64,000 nt of DNA from Terriglobales bacterium (GCA_025462725.1 JAOAPE010000008.1:62001-126000), one strand, 5' to 3'; counted from the stretch's first letter, positions 28,473 through 37,749 are shown. Numbers and translations are program-made. Notes: generated from the sequence alone by a model not told the origin.

Positions 28473-29426
28473 ATGTCAAGTTTCCGTTCAGGTTTCGTGT
28501 CCATAATTGGTCGCCCCAATGCGGGCAAGTCCACGCTGTTGAATGCGCTCGTGGGCGAGAAGGTGGCGATCGTCACGCACAAGCCACAGACAACGCGCAA
28601 CCGCATCCAGGGATACGTAAACGTCAAGGCGCGAAAGAACCGTCCGGCAGGACAGATCATCTTCATCGACACTCCCGGCGTGCATAAGCCGGAGTCGCAA
28701 CTCAGCCGACGGATGATGCAAGAGGTCTACGACGCTCTCGAAGGGCGCGACTTGATCCTGCTGATTGTCGATGCGACAAAGAAATTCGGCACGGGAGATG
28801 AGTTTGTCCTCGACCTGGTAAAGAAAGCGGGAGGAAAGATATTCCTGCTGCTGAACAAAGTTGACCTGATCCCCAAAGACAAGCTGCTGCCAATGATCGC
28901 CGATTACAGCAAACTCCATAAATTCGCCGAGATCATTCCCATTTCCGCGCGGAAGCCAAAAGCCGCGCACAAAGACGGATTCGAAGTCCTGCTGGACAAA
29001 GTGGTCAACGCATTGCCGGAAGGCCCGCGATATTTCGCCAAGGACCAGATCACGGATCAGCCGGAGCGGGTCCTTGTCTCGGAGATTATTCGCGAGAAGG
29101 TGCTGATCGCCGCCGGGCAGGAAGTCCCATATGCCACTGCGGTCATCATCGAGCGGTATGAGGAAGGGAAGTCGCTTACCAAGATAAGCGCAACCATCTT
29201 CTGCGAACGCACCGGACAGAAGGCCATCCTGATCGGGAAAGGGGGCGAGATGCTGAAGAAGATTGGCACCGGCGCGAGGCTCGAGATCGAGCGGTTGATC
29301 AGGACAAAGGTGTTTCTCGAACTGTTCGTGAAAGTTGTGCCAGATTGGCGCAGCTCAAAGCGCTTCATCGATGATCTGGACTGGCACAAGCAATTGGAAG
29401 ATCTGGGAACGCTGGAGCGGAAGTAA
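28473..29426 (+). CDS. era: GTPase Era
   Basis: 317 residues from MSSFRSGFVSIIGRPNAGKST. It is a GTPase that binds the 3' end of 16S rRNA during 30S assembly. G1 GRPNAGKST, the G2-region KPQTTRNRIQGY, G3 DTPG, G4 NKVD and the C-terminal KH domain ([22 protein letters not shown]) are all present. An upstream in-frame ATG (28401) would translate the intergenic repeat and is rejected. The protein ends LERK. A second, frameshifted copy of its last 225 bp lies 3.7 kb downstream and ends differently. Confidence 0.96.
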   Translation: MSSFRSGFVSIIGRPNAGKSTLLNALVGEKVAIVTHKPQTTRNRIQGYVNVKARKNRPAGQIIFIDTPGVHKPESQLSRRMMQEVYDALEGRDLILLIVDATKKFGTGDEFVLDLVKKAGGKIFLLLNKVDLIPKDKLLPMIADYSKLHKFAEIIPISARKPKAAHKDGFEVLLDKVVNALPEGPRYFAKDQITDQPERVLVSEIIREKVLIAAGQEVPYATAVIIERYEEGKSLTKISATIFCERTGQKAILIGKGGEMLKKIGTGARLEIERLIRTKVFLELFVKVVPDWRSSKRFIDDLDWHKQLEDLGTLERK

Positions 29427-29642
29427 GTTGAGTCTACGATCTTGCTGTCTACCCCGAAAGACGATAATCCATAAAATTTCATCGACTACTGACTACTCAG
29501 TCGAAAGAACGACACCCAACCCCTCAGCCATAAACACGAATCCCAATTTTTACTAGCGACCGGAGTTCCTTGTTAGTGGACTTTCGCACGCGGATCGGTC
29601 CGTCTAATCTGGTCCTCGGACGCAGGGTACTTGGAGAAACCT
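29427..29642. other. Intergenic region after era
   Basis: 216 bp with gactactgactactcag-type short repeats and no gene seen. It is the left junction of the accessory insert that ends at the era fragment. Confidence 0.5.
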
Positions 29643-30023
29643 ATGAAACAAAATGTATGGCTGAGTCTTGTACTGGTGTGTCTTGCCGCAGCGCCAGCTC
29701 TTACCCAATCGCGGCAGGATGATTACCAGCAAGGCAAGATCGTTTCGATCAAAAAGCTGCCTGAAGCAACTACGCAAGGAGATGCTGATATTGCACCTCT
29801 GAAAGCTTCGGTAAGCCGTTATAACGTTTCCACGCAAGTTGGCGATACGACTTACGTATATCAGTATGAAGTGCAGAGTGGAGAAGGTGTGCCGTGGCAG
29901 CCAGGTCAGACCCAACAGGTCAGAGTCAAGGGCAATGTAATACATGTGAAGGATGCGACGGGGGGGGATGGGCACTACAGCATCGTCAGCAGGGTCAAAG
30001 CAAATGGCCAATTGCCTCAGTGA
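29643..30023 (+). CDS. Small secreted protein, unknown function
   Basis: 126 residues from the ATG at 29643, with GGAGAAA 6-12 nt upstream; a TTG four codons earlier is possible. Signal peptide: MKQNVWLSLVLVCLAAAPALTQS. The mature part is short and beta-rich (YVYQYEVQSGEGVPWQPGQTQQVRVKGNVIHVKD), resembling a single small barrel or immunoglobulin-like domain. I do not recognise the family. It lies in the insert between era and the era fragment. Confidence 0.6.
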   Translation: MKQNVWLSLVLVCLAAAPALTQSRQDDYQQGKIVSIKKLPEATTQGDADIAPLKASVSRYNVSTQVGDTTYVYQYEVQSGEGVPWQPGQTQQVRVKGNVIHVKDATGGDGHYSIVSRVKANGQLPQ

Positions 30024-30086
30024 ATCAGCGTTATGCGGCTCTTGTTCTCGCATTTGGGGAAATTTCCCCCGGTGATTACAAGCTGC

Positions 30087-31094
30087 TCAGAATGGGAAAC
30101 GTACCGAAAGGATCCATCGATGGTTGAACTGGTGGAAGCGCGTTGCGGCGATCTGTACCCCGCCGCCAACGCCTAAGTGGAGTCGTTCGCCTATTTGAAC
30201 GGTTCCCAGCACGAGTCCTGGCGTGAGGAAAACTTCTTTCATTCCATCCATTGTGCCGCCCGACCAGAATGTTGAATTTTGCTCGAGCATAGGCCAGATC
30301 TTTCCCTTGATCCTGTAATCAACGGCGGTGTTGAAAATGATCGTCCGTCCAAGAACATTCGTGCCGCTGACGGGAAGGTTTGCACCGATCGTGCTCTGAA
30401 AGTCCCACGGGCCAAGACCCTTCGCTGCCCCGAATGTGGGAGATAAGACGGCGTGCTCCAAGCCGTTGGGCGCCGTCCCCGTTGGGAGCGAACCACCGAG
30501 AAAAAATCCCACGAAGTAATCTCCCTTGCCCTCCGTTGCGGAAAATGCCCGGAGTTTCACTTGACAGGAGAAATCTCCAAATCCATCCGTGACGTTCGAT
30601 TGATGGACGAGGTAAGGTGGCGGGAATATTCCCACTTCCAGGCGTGTTGTAGGAATAATTTCCACTCCGCGCGAGGCGCCATAGTTCGATGTAACCGTGC
30701 CGCCAGTAGGATCTTGCTGCCATGACATGTCATAGCGGTATTGCTGAACCAGCATGACGTGAGTTGTGACAATAGGCGAAACAAAATGAGGTTGGCTGGC
30801 ACGAGTTTCATCAACGCTACGCAGCCATGCGTGGACCCAATCGTCCTGCGACGCGCCACCGCTGCTCTGCGGATTTAATTTGTAATCACGAACTGCGATG
30901 GACCTTGGTGAGCACCCGCTTGCAGATTGGTCGCATAACGAAACAGGTGGAGTCCAGTCAGAGAATACGGACGCATCGATTGCGGCTGAACTCCGCGGTG
31001 GATCTTGACCTTCGAGCGTTGCGGATGAGATGGACATCAGGAGAGCGACACAAAGGAAAGCATGCCTTGCTGATATTCCTGGTCTCAATCCCAT
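30087..31094 (-). CDS. Outer-membrane beta-barrel protein (transporter-like)
   Basis: 335 residues with an N-terminal signal peptide (FLCVALLMSISSATLEG). The C-terminal two-thirds have alternating amphipathic strands (TTRLEVGIFPPPYLV, DYFVGFFLGGSLPTG, QSTIGANLPVSG, LHLGVGGGVQIAATRF) and a final strand ending WILSVRFPF. A terminal aromatic residue is the usual outer-membrane insertion signal. It resembles the 'MetA-pathway of phenol degradation' / transporter-type barrels, but I cannot assign a substrate. It is divergent from the sulfite-oxidase-type gene across 215 bp. Confidence 0.7.
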   Translation of the reverse strand: MGLRPGISARHAFLCVALLMSISSATLEGQDPPRSSAAIDASVFSDWTPPVSLCDQSASGCSPRSIAVRDYKLNPQSSGGASQDDWVHAWLRSVDETRASQPHFVSPIVTTHVMLVQQYRYDMSWQQDPTGGTVTSNYGASRGVEIIPTTRLEVGIFPPPYLVHQSNVTDGFGDFSCQVKLRAFSATEGKGDYFVGFFLGGSLPTGTAPNGLEHAVLSPTFGAAKGLGPWDFQSTIGANLPVSGTNVLGRTIIFNTAVDYRIKGKIWPMLEQNSTFWSGGTMDGMKEVFLTPGLVLGTVQIGERLHLGVGGGVQIAATRFHQFNHRWILSVRFPF

Positions 31095-31309
31095 GGTCTT
31101 GATCCATTTTGATCAGATGAACGTGATTTCGTCTTTTAGTCCTGTTCATGATTCTTGTTAAGTCTGACGGGATGTCTTTTGGATCTGAGCAGCTCGTCGA
31201 GAACATTCCCCCGCAAGCCTTTCTAGCGTGAGAGTTCACGACTGTGTCGCGGGCAACTTAAGCAAAGGCGCAGAATATCCTAGCGAAATGGAACCGGAGG
31301 TTCTCAGCA

Positions 31310-32377
31310 ATGTCCGCATCTCACGCCGGCGGCCTTATCATTCGGCAAGAAGAACCGAGGAATCTGGAGTTCCCATTTGATCGGCTCGATAGCTATCTCA
31401 CTCCGGTAGAGTCGTTCTACATCCGCAGTCACTTGCACGCTCCAATGATTGAAGCGGACTCGTATCGGTTGACTGTGGACGGAGCAGTAAAGAATCCGTC
31501 TGCGATCACACTAAACTGGTTGAAGAGCTTGCCCGCAAAGACAATTGTAGCCACGCTGGAGTGTGCTGGAAATAGTCGAGTCTTCCTTGTTCCGCAAAAG
31601 CCCGGGGCCCAATGGGAGTTAGGTGCGGTCGGAAATGCGGAATGGACCGGGGTTCCACTGGCAACGCTTCTGGATCAGGCAGGGCTCAATGCTAATGCAC
31701 GTGAAGTTGTGCTCGAAGGCGCCGACCGGGGCCTGCCAGCAGAGTTGCCCAGACCTCCGGAACCGATCAACTACAGTCGAAGCATTCCTCTCGATAAAGC
31801 CTTGGATGACGTGTTGCTCGCTTATGCGATGAATGGCGTGGACCTTCCGCAGGATCACGGCTTTCCAGTGCGTGCCATCGTGCCCGGCCATTACGGAATG
31901 GCCTCTGTCAAATGGTTAATTCACATCCGCGTCCTCGAAGAGCAATTTCAGGGATATTGGCAGACGATCGATTACGGATTTTGGGATGAAGTTGGTGGAA
32001 TCCCAGTCAGGCGCCCTTTGTCGCAGGTCGCGGTGAAGTCCGAGATCGCGCGCCCTCGCACATTCGAGGTGCTTCCAAAAGGGCAGCCTTTTACGGTTTA
32101 TGGAGCTGCGTGGTGCGGGACAGGGGACGTGGTGAGTGTCGAACTGACAACGGACGGCGGACAAACGTGGGCGGCTGCAAAGTTTCTCGATCCGATACGA
32201 GCACATGCTTGGCGGCGATGGAGCTATGACTGGGAAATACCGGGCCATCCTGGACGCTTTACATTGAAGAGCCGAGCAAGAAATGCAGCGGGAGAATCAC
32301 AGCCCGAGAAATTCGACGAACGATACTTCAGCTACGTAGTTAACTACACCCTGCCGATCGAGGTAGTCGTACAGTAA
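31310..32377 (+). CDS. Sulfite-oxidase-type molybdopterin oxidoreductase
   Basis: 355-residue molybdopterin enzyme of the sulfite oxidase family. The Mo-ligating Cys85 lies in ATLECAGNSR. The oxidoreductase domain continues to about residue 240 (GYWQTIDYGFWDE). A Mo-co dimerisation domain follows (VYGAAWCGTGDVVSVELTTDGGQTW, HAWRRWSYDWEIPG). No signal or Tat peptide is seen, and no fused or adjacent cytochrome, so location and electron acceptor are unknown. The ribosome site GGAGG lies 12 nt upstream of the ATG. It is part of the era-bracketed insert. Confidence 0.88.
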   Translation: MSASHAGGLIIRQEEPRNLEFPFDRLDSYLTPVESFYIRSHLHAPMIEADSYRLTVDGAVKNPSAITLNWLKSLPAKTIVATLECAGNSRVFLVPQKPGAQWELGAVGNAEWTGVPLATLLDQAGLNANAREVVLEGADRGLPAELPRPPEPINYSRSIPLDKALDDVLLAYAMNGVDLPQDHGFPVRAIVPGHYGMASVKWLIHIRVLEEQFQGYWQTIDYGFWDEVGGIPVRRPLSQVAVKSEIARPRTFEVLPKGQPFTVYGAAWCGTGDVVSVELTTDGGQTWAAAKFLDPIRAHAWRRWSYDWEIPGHPGRFTLKSRARNAAGESQPEKFDERYFSYVVNYTLPIEVVVQ

Positions 32378-32439
32378 CCGGGTTGCGTGAATTCCTAAAC
32401 CTGCTCTCCGGCGTTGTTTGTTGAGAAATTGGCGGGAAA

Positions 32440-32817
32440 GTGCCTGACCTAGCAGAGAACGATCCGCGCGTCTATTTGGCGGCTGAGAGAACGCTCTTGG
32501 CTTGGATTCGAACCGGGCTCGCGATGATGGGGTTCGGGTTTGTCGTCGCAAGATTTGGACTATTTCTGCGTGAATTGCAGGCTTCTCGTGAACTTGTATC
32601 AGTTCAATCGCCGCACGTTTCTCTCTGGTTCGGAACAGCGCTAGTCCTGATGGGCGTTGTCGTTAACGTGCTGGCCGCATTTCAGCATATACGTCTTGTG
32701 AACAGGCTTCGCAATGGCACATGGAGCCCAACTAGTTCGACTTCAGCAGTCGGGCTTGCCATTGCGCTCGCGCTAGTCGGGGTGGCGGTCACAATTTACC
32801 TGCTGTTGATTCGCTGA
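32440..32817 (+). CDS. DUF202 (YidH-like) membrane protein
   Basis: 125 residues from a GTG. It begins with the DUF202 signature DPRVYLAAERTLLAWIRTGLAMMGFGFVVARFG, followed by two more hydrophobic helices (LWFGTALVLMGVVVNVLAAF and AIALALVGVAVTIYLLLI). It is a small inner-membrane protein of unknown function, 62 bp after the sulfite-oxidase-type gene and possibly co-transcribed. Confidence 0.8.
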   Translation: MPDLAENDPRVYLAAERTLLAWIRTGLAMMGFGFVVARFGLFLRELQASRELVSVQSPHVSLWFGTALVLMGVVVNVLAAFQHIRLVNRLRNGTWSPTSSTSAVGLAIALALVGVAVTIYLLLIR

Positions 32818-32881
32818 ATGAGCCTGAATAGGGCTGAATTCTGTTTGGCATTTATTCTTTCACTGATATGCCGGGCGTCTT

Positions 32882-33130
32882 CATCTTCTGCGAACGCACC
32901 GGGCAGAAAGCCATACTCATCGCAAAGGCGGCGGGATGCTGAAGAAGATTGGCACCGGGGCGAGACTCGAGATCGAGCGGTTGATCAGGACAAAGGTGTT
33001 TCTCGAACTGTTCGTGAAAGTTGTGCCTGATTGGCGCAGCTCAAAGCGCTTTATCGATGATCTGGATTGGCACAAGCAGTTAGAAGACTTGGGAACGCTG
33101 GAGCGTCGCGCAAAACTTACGTCCGAGTAA
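32882..33130 (+). pseudogene. Frameshifted 3' fragment of era (second copy)
   Basis: 32882-33105 aligns with the last part of era (29195-29419) at roughly nine matches in ten. It has one missing base near 32925-32935, which breaks the frame, and no 5' part of the gene. From 32936 the frame is open and encodes the KH-domain end identically to Era through ...DLGTLER, then continues RAKLTSE to a stop at 33130. Most differences after the frameshift are synonymous (for example ttc/ttt, gac/gat, caa/cag), so the copy diverged while still under selection as an era gene and only later became a fragment. It marks the right end of the insert. Confidence 0.88.
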
Positions 33131-33219
33131 ATCTGTTGTGCGAGCATTGTTGAATTGAGTTGACGAGATACTGTCTTTCCGCAAGAATCCTTCCTGAAAA
33201 ATCTAATCGAGGTCATTTA

Positions 33220-34053
33220 ATGGCACCCACGACGGCATTTAAGGCAGCAGTGATTTCGGCGGTTCTGTTGACTGCGGTTTCGGCCGAAGAATTCAAATAC
33301 AGATTTGTGCCTCCTGCCGTGGTCGAGAAGCGCTTGAACATGTATCAGGGCAAAAACCAACAACGGCACGACACGTTGAGGGCACTATTCGAGCAGGTGG
33401 GCTGCACGGGAGAAAATCTAAGAGATGCACCGGTGAAACACGAAACAATCCCCAATGTGGTTTGCATACTAAAAGGAACCACTGACCGGATGATCATCAT
33501 TGGCGCGCACTTCGACATGGTCGATGCAGGCAGTGGAGTGGTGGACAACTGGAGTGGAGCTTCACTATTGCCATCAGTCTATGATTCGCTCCGCGCGAAT
33601 CCCCGCGACCACACGCTCATTTTCATCGGCTTCTCCCAGGAGGAAAAGGGCTTGATCGGTTCAGAGGATTACGCCAGCAAGATGACCAAGGAAGAGATTG
33701 CGAAGACGGACGCCATGATCAATATGGATACTGTGGGTCTGGGGCCAACCGCGATCTGGGGAAACCGCGCGGACAAACGCCTTACTAAGGACATTGTCAC
33801 TGTGGCTTCGTCGATGGACATAAAGCTCCGGAACATCAATTTCGAGACCATCGGCTCGACAGATTCTGAAAGCTTTGCCAGTAAAAAGATCCCGGCCTTG
33901 ACCGTTCATTCGATCACGCATGACACAGATAAGTATTTGCATACACCCGACGACAAGATCGAGCACATGAATGTGACGGAGCATTACAAGACCTACAAGC
34001 TGGTGGTCAAATACATTGCTTACTTGGATAAGACATGGGGAAAGCCTGAGTAG
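33220..34053 (+). CDS. M28-type zinc aminopeptidase
   Basis: About 277 residues from the ATG at 33220 (MAPTTAFKAAVISAVLL), which has GAGGT 7-11 nt upstream; upstream in-frame start codons would displace the signal peptide (ends VSA/EE). The M28 metal ligands can be followed: IIIGAHFDMVDAGSG (H, D), VVDNWSGAS (D), FSQEEKGLIGS (Glu-Glu), INMDTVG (D) and HTPDDK (H). It is a secreted or periplasmic peptidase with two zinc ions. It is convergent with the NtrX-like gene 2 bp away, with no terminator between them. Confidence 0.87.
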   Translation: MAPTTAFKAAVISAVLLTAVSAEEFKYRFVPPAVVEKRLNMYQGKNQQRHDTLRALFEQVGCTGENLRDAPVKHETIPNVVCILKGTTDRMIIIGAHFDMVDAGSGVVDNWSGASLLPSVYDSLRANPRDHTLIFIGFSQEEKGLIGSEDYASKMTKEEIAKTDAMINMDTVGLGPTAIWGNRADKRLTKDIVTVASSMDIKLRNINFETIGSTDSESFASKKIPALTVHSITHDTDKYLHTPDDKIEHMNVTEHYKTYKLVVKYIAYLDKTWGKPE

Positions 34054-34055
34054 AT

Positions 34056-35408
34056 CTACTCTTTCACCGAGATTCCCAAAGTCTTCATCTTGCGATAAAG
34101 ATGACTTCGCTCGAGGCCGAGCACTTCGGCAGTCCGGCTGATGTTTCCATGGTTCTCATCCATCTTCTTCAGGATGTAATCGCGCTCATAAGCTGCGCGG
34201 GCCTGGTGCAACGTTGAGAACTCCGGGGCGGATTTCCTGCTGCCATCCCGATATACAAGCGGTGGAAGATGCTTGCGGTCGAACTTGTTGACTGTGGGAT
34301 TCATGATCACCACTCGCTCGATCACGTTGCGCAACTCGCGCACATTTCCCGGCCATGAATACCTCATCAGGGTTTCAATTGCGTCGTCTGTGATCTCTTT
34401 TATGCGTCGGCTGTAGGTGGCGGATATTTCCTTTAGGAAATGCCGCGTGAGCACGGGGATGTCCTCTTTGCGTTCGCGCAATGGCGGAACGAAGAAGGGA
34501 ATCACGTTCAACCGGTAGAAGAGGTCTTCCCGGAAGTTACCTTTGCCGATCTCATCTTCGAGGTCTTTGTTCGTCGCGGCAATCACGCGGACATCCACTG
34601 AAATAGGCTCTTCGCCTCCGACGGGCGTGAAGCGCTGTTCGTCGAGAGTGCGCAGCACCTTTGACTGCGTCTTCAGACTCATGTCGCCGACTTCGTCGAG
34701 GAAGAGAGTTCCGCCGTCGGACTTCTGGAATTTTCCGTCTTTGTCGTTGGTGGCGCCGGGGAATGAGCCTTTGCGGTGTCCGAAAAGTTCGCTCTCGATC
34801 AGGTCTTCAGGGATAGCTGCGCAATTCACTTCGACAAAAAGATTCTCATGCCGCGGGCTTCCCGCGTGAATGGCCTTCGCGACGAGTTCTTTTCCCGTGC
34901 CTGACTCGCCGTAGATGAGAACGCGACCGGTAGTCGGCGCCATTAATCCGATCTGCTGGCGCAGCGCTTTCATCGGGATGCTTTGCCCGACGATCTCACT
35001 CTTTGACTGCACCTGCGTTTTGAGTTCCTTGTTCTCAATGCGCAGCCGATGAGCCTCAATCGCGTTCTTAACAAGGATGAGTGTTTTGTCGAGCGAGAGC
35101 GGCTTTTCGATGAAGTCGAATGCGCCGAGCTTGGTGGCGCGCACTGCGCTCTCAATGGTGGCGTGGCCGGAGATCATGATGACTTCCGGCGCGGCTTCGC
35201 CCTTCTTGATCTCTTCGAGAGTTTCCAAGCCGTCTGCACCGGGAAGCCAGATGTCGAGTAACACGAGGTCGAACGGATGTTTTCTGATCTCTTCAAGGCA
35301 GGCTTCGCCGCTGGCAGCCACGGAAATCTTGTAGCCTTCGTCTTCCAGAACGCCGCGAAGTGATTTGCGGATTTCTGGCTCGTCGTCAACGATGAGAATT
35401 CTATGCAT
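34056..35408 (-). CDS. NtrX-like sigma-54-dependent response regulator
   Basis: 450 residues from the ATG at 35408 (MHRILIVDDEPEIRKSL), 13 bp after the kinase stop; longer starts would run back into the kinase gene. Receiver domain 1-120 with phosphoacceptor Asp52 (VLLDIWLPGADG). The AAA+ domain has Walker A GESGTGKE near residue 170 and Walker B GGTLFLDEVGDM. The Fis-type helix-turn-helix is at the end (TAEVLGLERSHLYRKMKTLGI). The loop that contacts sigma-54, normally GAFTGA, reads GSFPGA at residues 214-219, an unusual Thr to Pro change. Its partner is the upstream NtrY-like kinase. Confidence 0.9.
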   Translation of the reverse strand: MHRILIVDDEPEIRKSLRGVLEDEGYKISVAASGEACLEEIRKHPFDLVLLDIWLPGADGLETLEEIKKGEAAPEVIMISGHATIESAVRATKLGAFDFIEKPLSLDKTLILVKNAIEAHRLRIENKELKTQVQSKSEIVGQSIPMKALRQQIGLMAPTTGRVLIYGESGTGKELVAKAIHAGSPRHENLFVEVNCAAIPEDLIESELFGHRKGSFPGATNDKDGKFQKSDGGTLFLDEVGDMSLKTQSKVLRTLDEQRFTPVGGEEPISVDVRVIAATNKDLEDEIGKGNFREDLFYRLNVIPFFVPPLRERKEDIPVLTRHFLKEISATYSRRIKEITDDAIETLMRYSWPGNVRELRNVIERVVIMNPTVNKFDRKHLPPLVYRDGSRKSAPEFSTLHQARAAYERDYILKKMDENHGNISRTAEVLGLERSHLYRKMKTLGISVKE

Positions 35409-35421
35409 TTGGAGTTTGGAG

Positions 35422-37749
35422 TTACGAGTTGTTTCCGCCGCCCGCGCCATTAGTGGCCGAGGTGGCGACTGGTAATTCGACCACAAATCGCGCGCCTACT
35501 GGTGAATTTTCTTCTACGCGCACCGAGCCGTGGTGTTCTTCAATGATCCGGCTGACAATCGCAAGTCCCAATCCTGTGCCGCGCTCCTTCGTAGAGAAGT
35601 AGGGAAGAAAGAGTTTTTCGCGCAGGTCACTGGTAACGCCGTGTCCGCTGTCGCTTACGCTGATCTCGATCATCTCGCGCGAATCATCAGCGACGAGCGC
35701 CGTGGCGATGTGGATCTCACGCAACATTGAATCTTGCGTGGCTTCGGCGGCATTGTCTACTAAGTTGGCGACAACACGCTTGATTGAATCCGGATCGGCG
35801 AGGACGGAAGGGAGATTCGACGCGAGTTCTGTGCGAAGGTTGATGCCATCCAACCTGCCGTGGAACATCGCCAGCGCACTTTCGACGATGTGATTGATGC
35901 TTGTGGGCTGCGGCTGCGCGGTAGGGAAGCGCGCCAGGGTTGCGAATTCGTCAACGAGAGTGCGCATAGTTTCCACGGCGCCGGAGATGGTTTCCGCGCA
36001 GCCGTGGATCACCGCGAGCGAACTGCTGTCCGGTGGAATCCCGGGCGGATTGCGGTCTAGGTGCCGGCGAATGCGCTCTGCGGAGAGGGCGATCGGAGTA
36101 AGAGGGTTTTTGATCTCATGGGCAACGCGTCGCGCCACTTCACGCCATGCCACTTGCTTTTGCGCTTTCAACAAATCGCTTAGGTCTTCAAAGACGATGA
36201 CATATCCAAGGTGTTGCTTCTGGTGCTGCAGCGACGCAACCGTCACTTCAATGTTCAATTCGCCGCTATGGCCCTTGATCTGCATCTCGCGCGATGCGGT
36301 GCCCATCCTATCCGCGCGGCGGAGAAGATGTTCCAGATCGAGCGCGACACTTGCGTCGAAGATGTTGCGTAGTGTTGCGTCGGGCTGGTCGTCCACTTTG
36401 CGGAACATCGCTTCGAAGGCTTGATTGGAGTGGCTGACGCGACGAGTGGAGTCGAGAGAAAGCACGCCGGTGGGGATGTTTTCCAGGATCGTCTCGATCT
36501 CACTGCGACGCTGTTCGATGTCCTTGTTCGCATCTGACAGGGCGACGTTCGTGGAAGCGAGTTCCCGGCGTGATTGCTCGATCTCACGTCGATTGCTCTC
36601 AAGCTGACTGGCCATCGTATTGAATGACTTGATCAGCTCGCCGAGTTCGTCTGCGGCGGAAACGTGAACACGATACTCGAGGTTCCCTTTTGATATCTCA
36701 TCCGTAGCTTCGGCAAGCGCTGCTACCGGCCGCGTGACGAGTCTAGCCATAAAGATGGCGAGCCATGTTGCAGCGAACAACACCAGAACAGTGATGAGCA
36801 GCAAGAGCTGCATATAGAAGCGTCGGACTTGGCGGCGCTGAGTGCTCAGTTCGAAATAGCGTCTCTGGTTACTTTCTATCCTGCTCAACGTTTGTGAAAG
36901 CGCAGCGGGGAGCGGTAGGGCGACTATCACGTGGGTGTCAGGGGCGAGGTCGGCAACTCCGACAAGATACTGAACACTTTTCACCTGGAAAGGAAACGCT
37001 GACGACGTGGGGCCAAGCGCAGTGGTATTCGAGAGCTTGTTGTTGAATAAATATCTTTCGAGCGGTGCGGAGAGAGAGGTACTCAATTGATTCCATGGCA
37101 GCGGAAGTCCATAGCTTGCCAGCTCTTTGTCACCTTTGATCACCAGCGAAAATCCGCCTTGGAGATTTGCCTGCTGCCGCTGCAACACCCCATTCATCTC
37201 AGAGAAGTCGCCGGTAGTAAGGGATTTTTGCGCGGTGCGGCCACCGGAAAGTGTGATGGCTTCCGCACGGGCGTTCGCGGCAGCGTAACTGGAGAGCAAT
37301 CCGGCGACTTGTGCGGAATCTTCTCGTAACTCTTCCACCGGACGTGAGAACCACTTATCAATGGAGCGGTTCATCAGCACATAGGCGAAGAAGAACATGA
37401 AGATGACAGGAAGAAACGAAAGGATCAAACCGCCGATCACCATGCGTGTGCGGAAGGCGGACCCCAATACTCGAAGCTTGCGCTCTGCAAAGAGCTTCAG
37501 CACATTCCTGAGGAGCACGAACAGCAGCGCGACAAACAAGAGAAAGATCAGGGCCGAGAGTCCGATGAGCACCAGGGTGCCGGAGGGACTATCGGGACTA
37601 ATGAAGCTCAGGTTTAGCGACGTCTGTGAGAACAACAGCAAGGAGACGACAATCGTGCCGATGATCAGCATGACCAGTGCTGGGCGGCTGATAGTCGGAG
37701 AGGGTGTTTCGGGGCTGTTGTTTTTGTCGGCCACGGTGAATGTGGCCAT
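35422..37749 (-). CDS. NtrY-like sensor histidine kinase
   Basis: 775 residues. It has several N-terminal membrane segments (about 25-48, 58-85, 108-130), an extracytoplasmic sensor region (about 135-310), another membrane helix (about 315-340) and HAMP (TRPVAALAEATDEISKGNLEYRV). A coiled coil follows, then a PAS domain (ILENIPTGVLSLDSTRRV). The HisKA box is WREVARRVAHEIKNPLTPI with the phospho-His. The HATPase_c domain has NLVDNAAEAT, DSGHGV and STKERGTGLGLAI. This layout is that of NtrY kinases. The ligand is unknown. It is co-transcribed with the regulator gene that follows. Confidence 0.92.
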   Translation of the reverse strand: MATFTVADKNNSPETPSPTISRPALVMLIIGTIVVSLLLFSQTSLNLSFISPDSPSGTLVLIGLSALIFLLFVALLFVLLRNVLKLFAERKLRVLGSAFRTRMVIGGLILSFLPVIFMFFFAYVLMNRSIDKWFSRPVEELREDSAQVAGLLSSYAAANARAEAITLSGGRTAQKSLTTGDFSEMNGVLQRQQANLQGGFSLVIKGDKELASYGLPLPWNQLSTSLSAPLERYLFNNKLSNTTALGPTSSAFPFQVKSVQYLVGVADLAPDTHVIVALPLPAALSQTLSRIESNQRRYFELSTQRRQVRRFYMQLLLLITVLVLFAATWLAIFMARLVTRPVAALAEATDEISKGNLEYRVHVSAADELGELIKSFNTMASQLESNRREIEQSRRELASTNVALSDANKDIEQRRSEIETILENIPTGVLSLDSTRRVSHSNQAFEAMFRKVDDQPDATLRNIFDASVALDLEHLLRRADRMGTASREMQIKGHSGELNIEVTVASLQHQKQHLGYVIVFEDLSDLLKAQKQVAWREVARRVAHEIKNPLTPIALSAERIRRHLDRNPPGIPPDSSSLAVIHGCAETISGAVETMRTLVDEFATLARFPTAQPQPTSINHIVESALAMFHGRLDGINLRTELASNLPSVLADPDSIKRVVANLVDNAAEATQDSMLREIHIATALVADDSREMIEISVSDSGHGVTSDLREKLFLPYFSTKERGTGLGLAIVSRIIEEHHGSVRVEENSPVGARFVVELPVATSATNGAGGGNNS

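Noticed and set aside
29427-33130. Site-specific integrative element in era
   Set aside because: No integrase or recombinase gene and no exact direct repeat at the junctions; the era copies are about 92% alike over 225 bp, which suits homologous exchange better.
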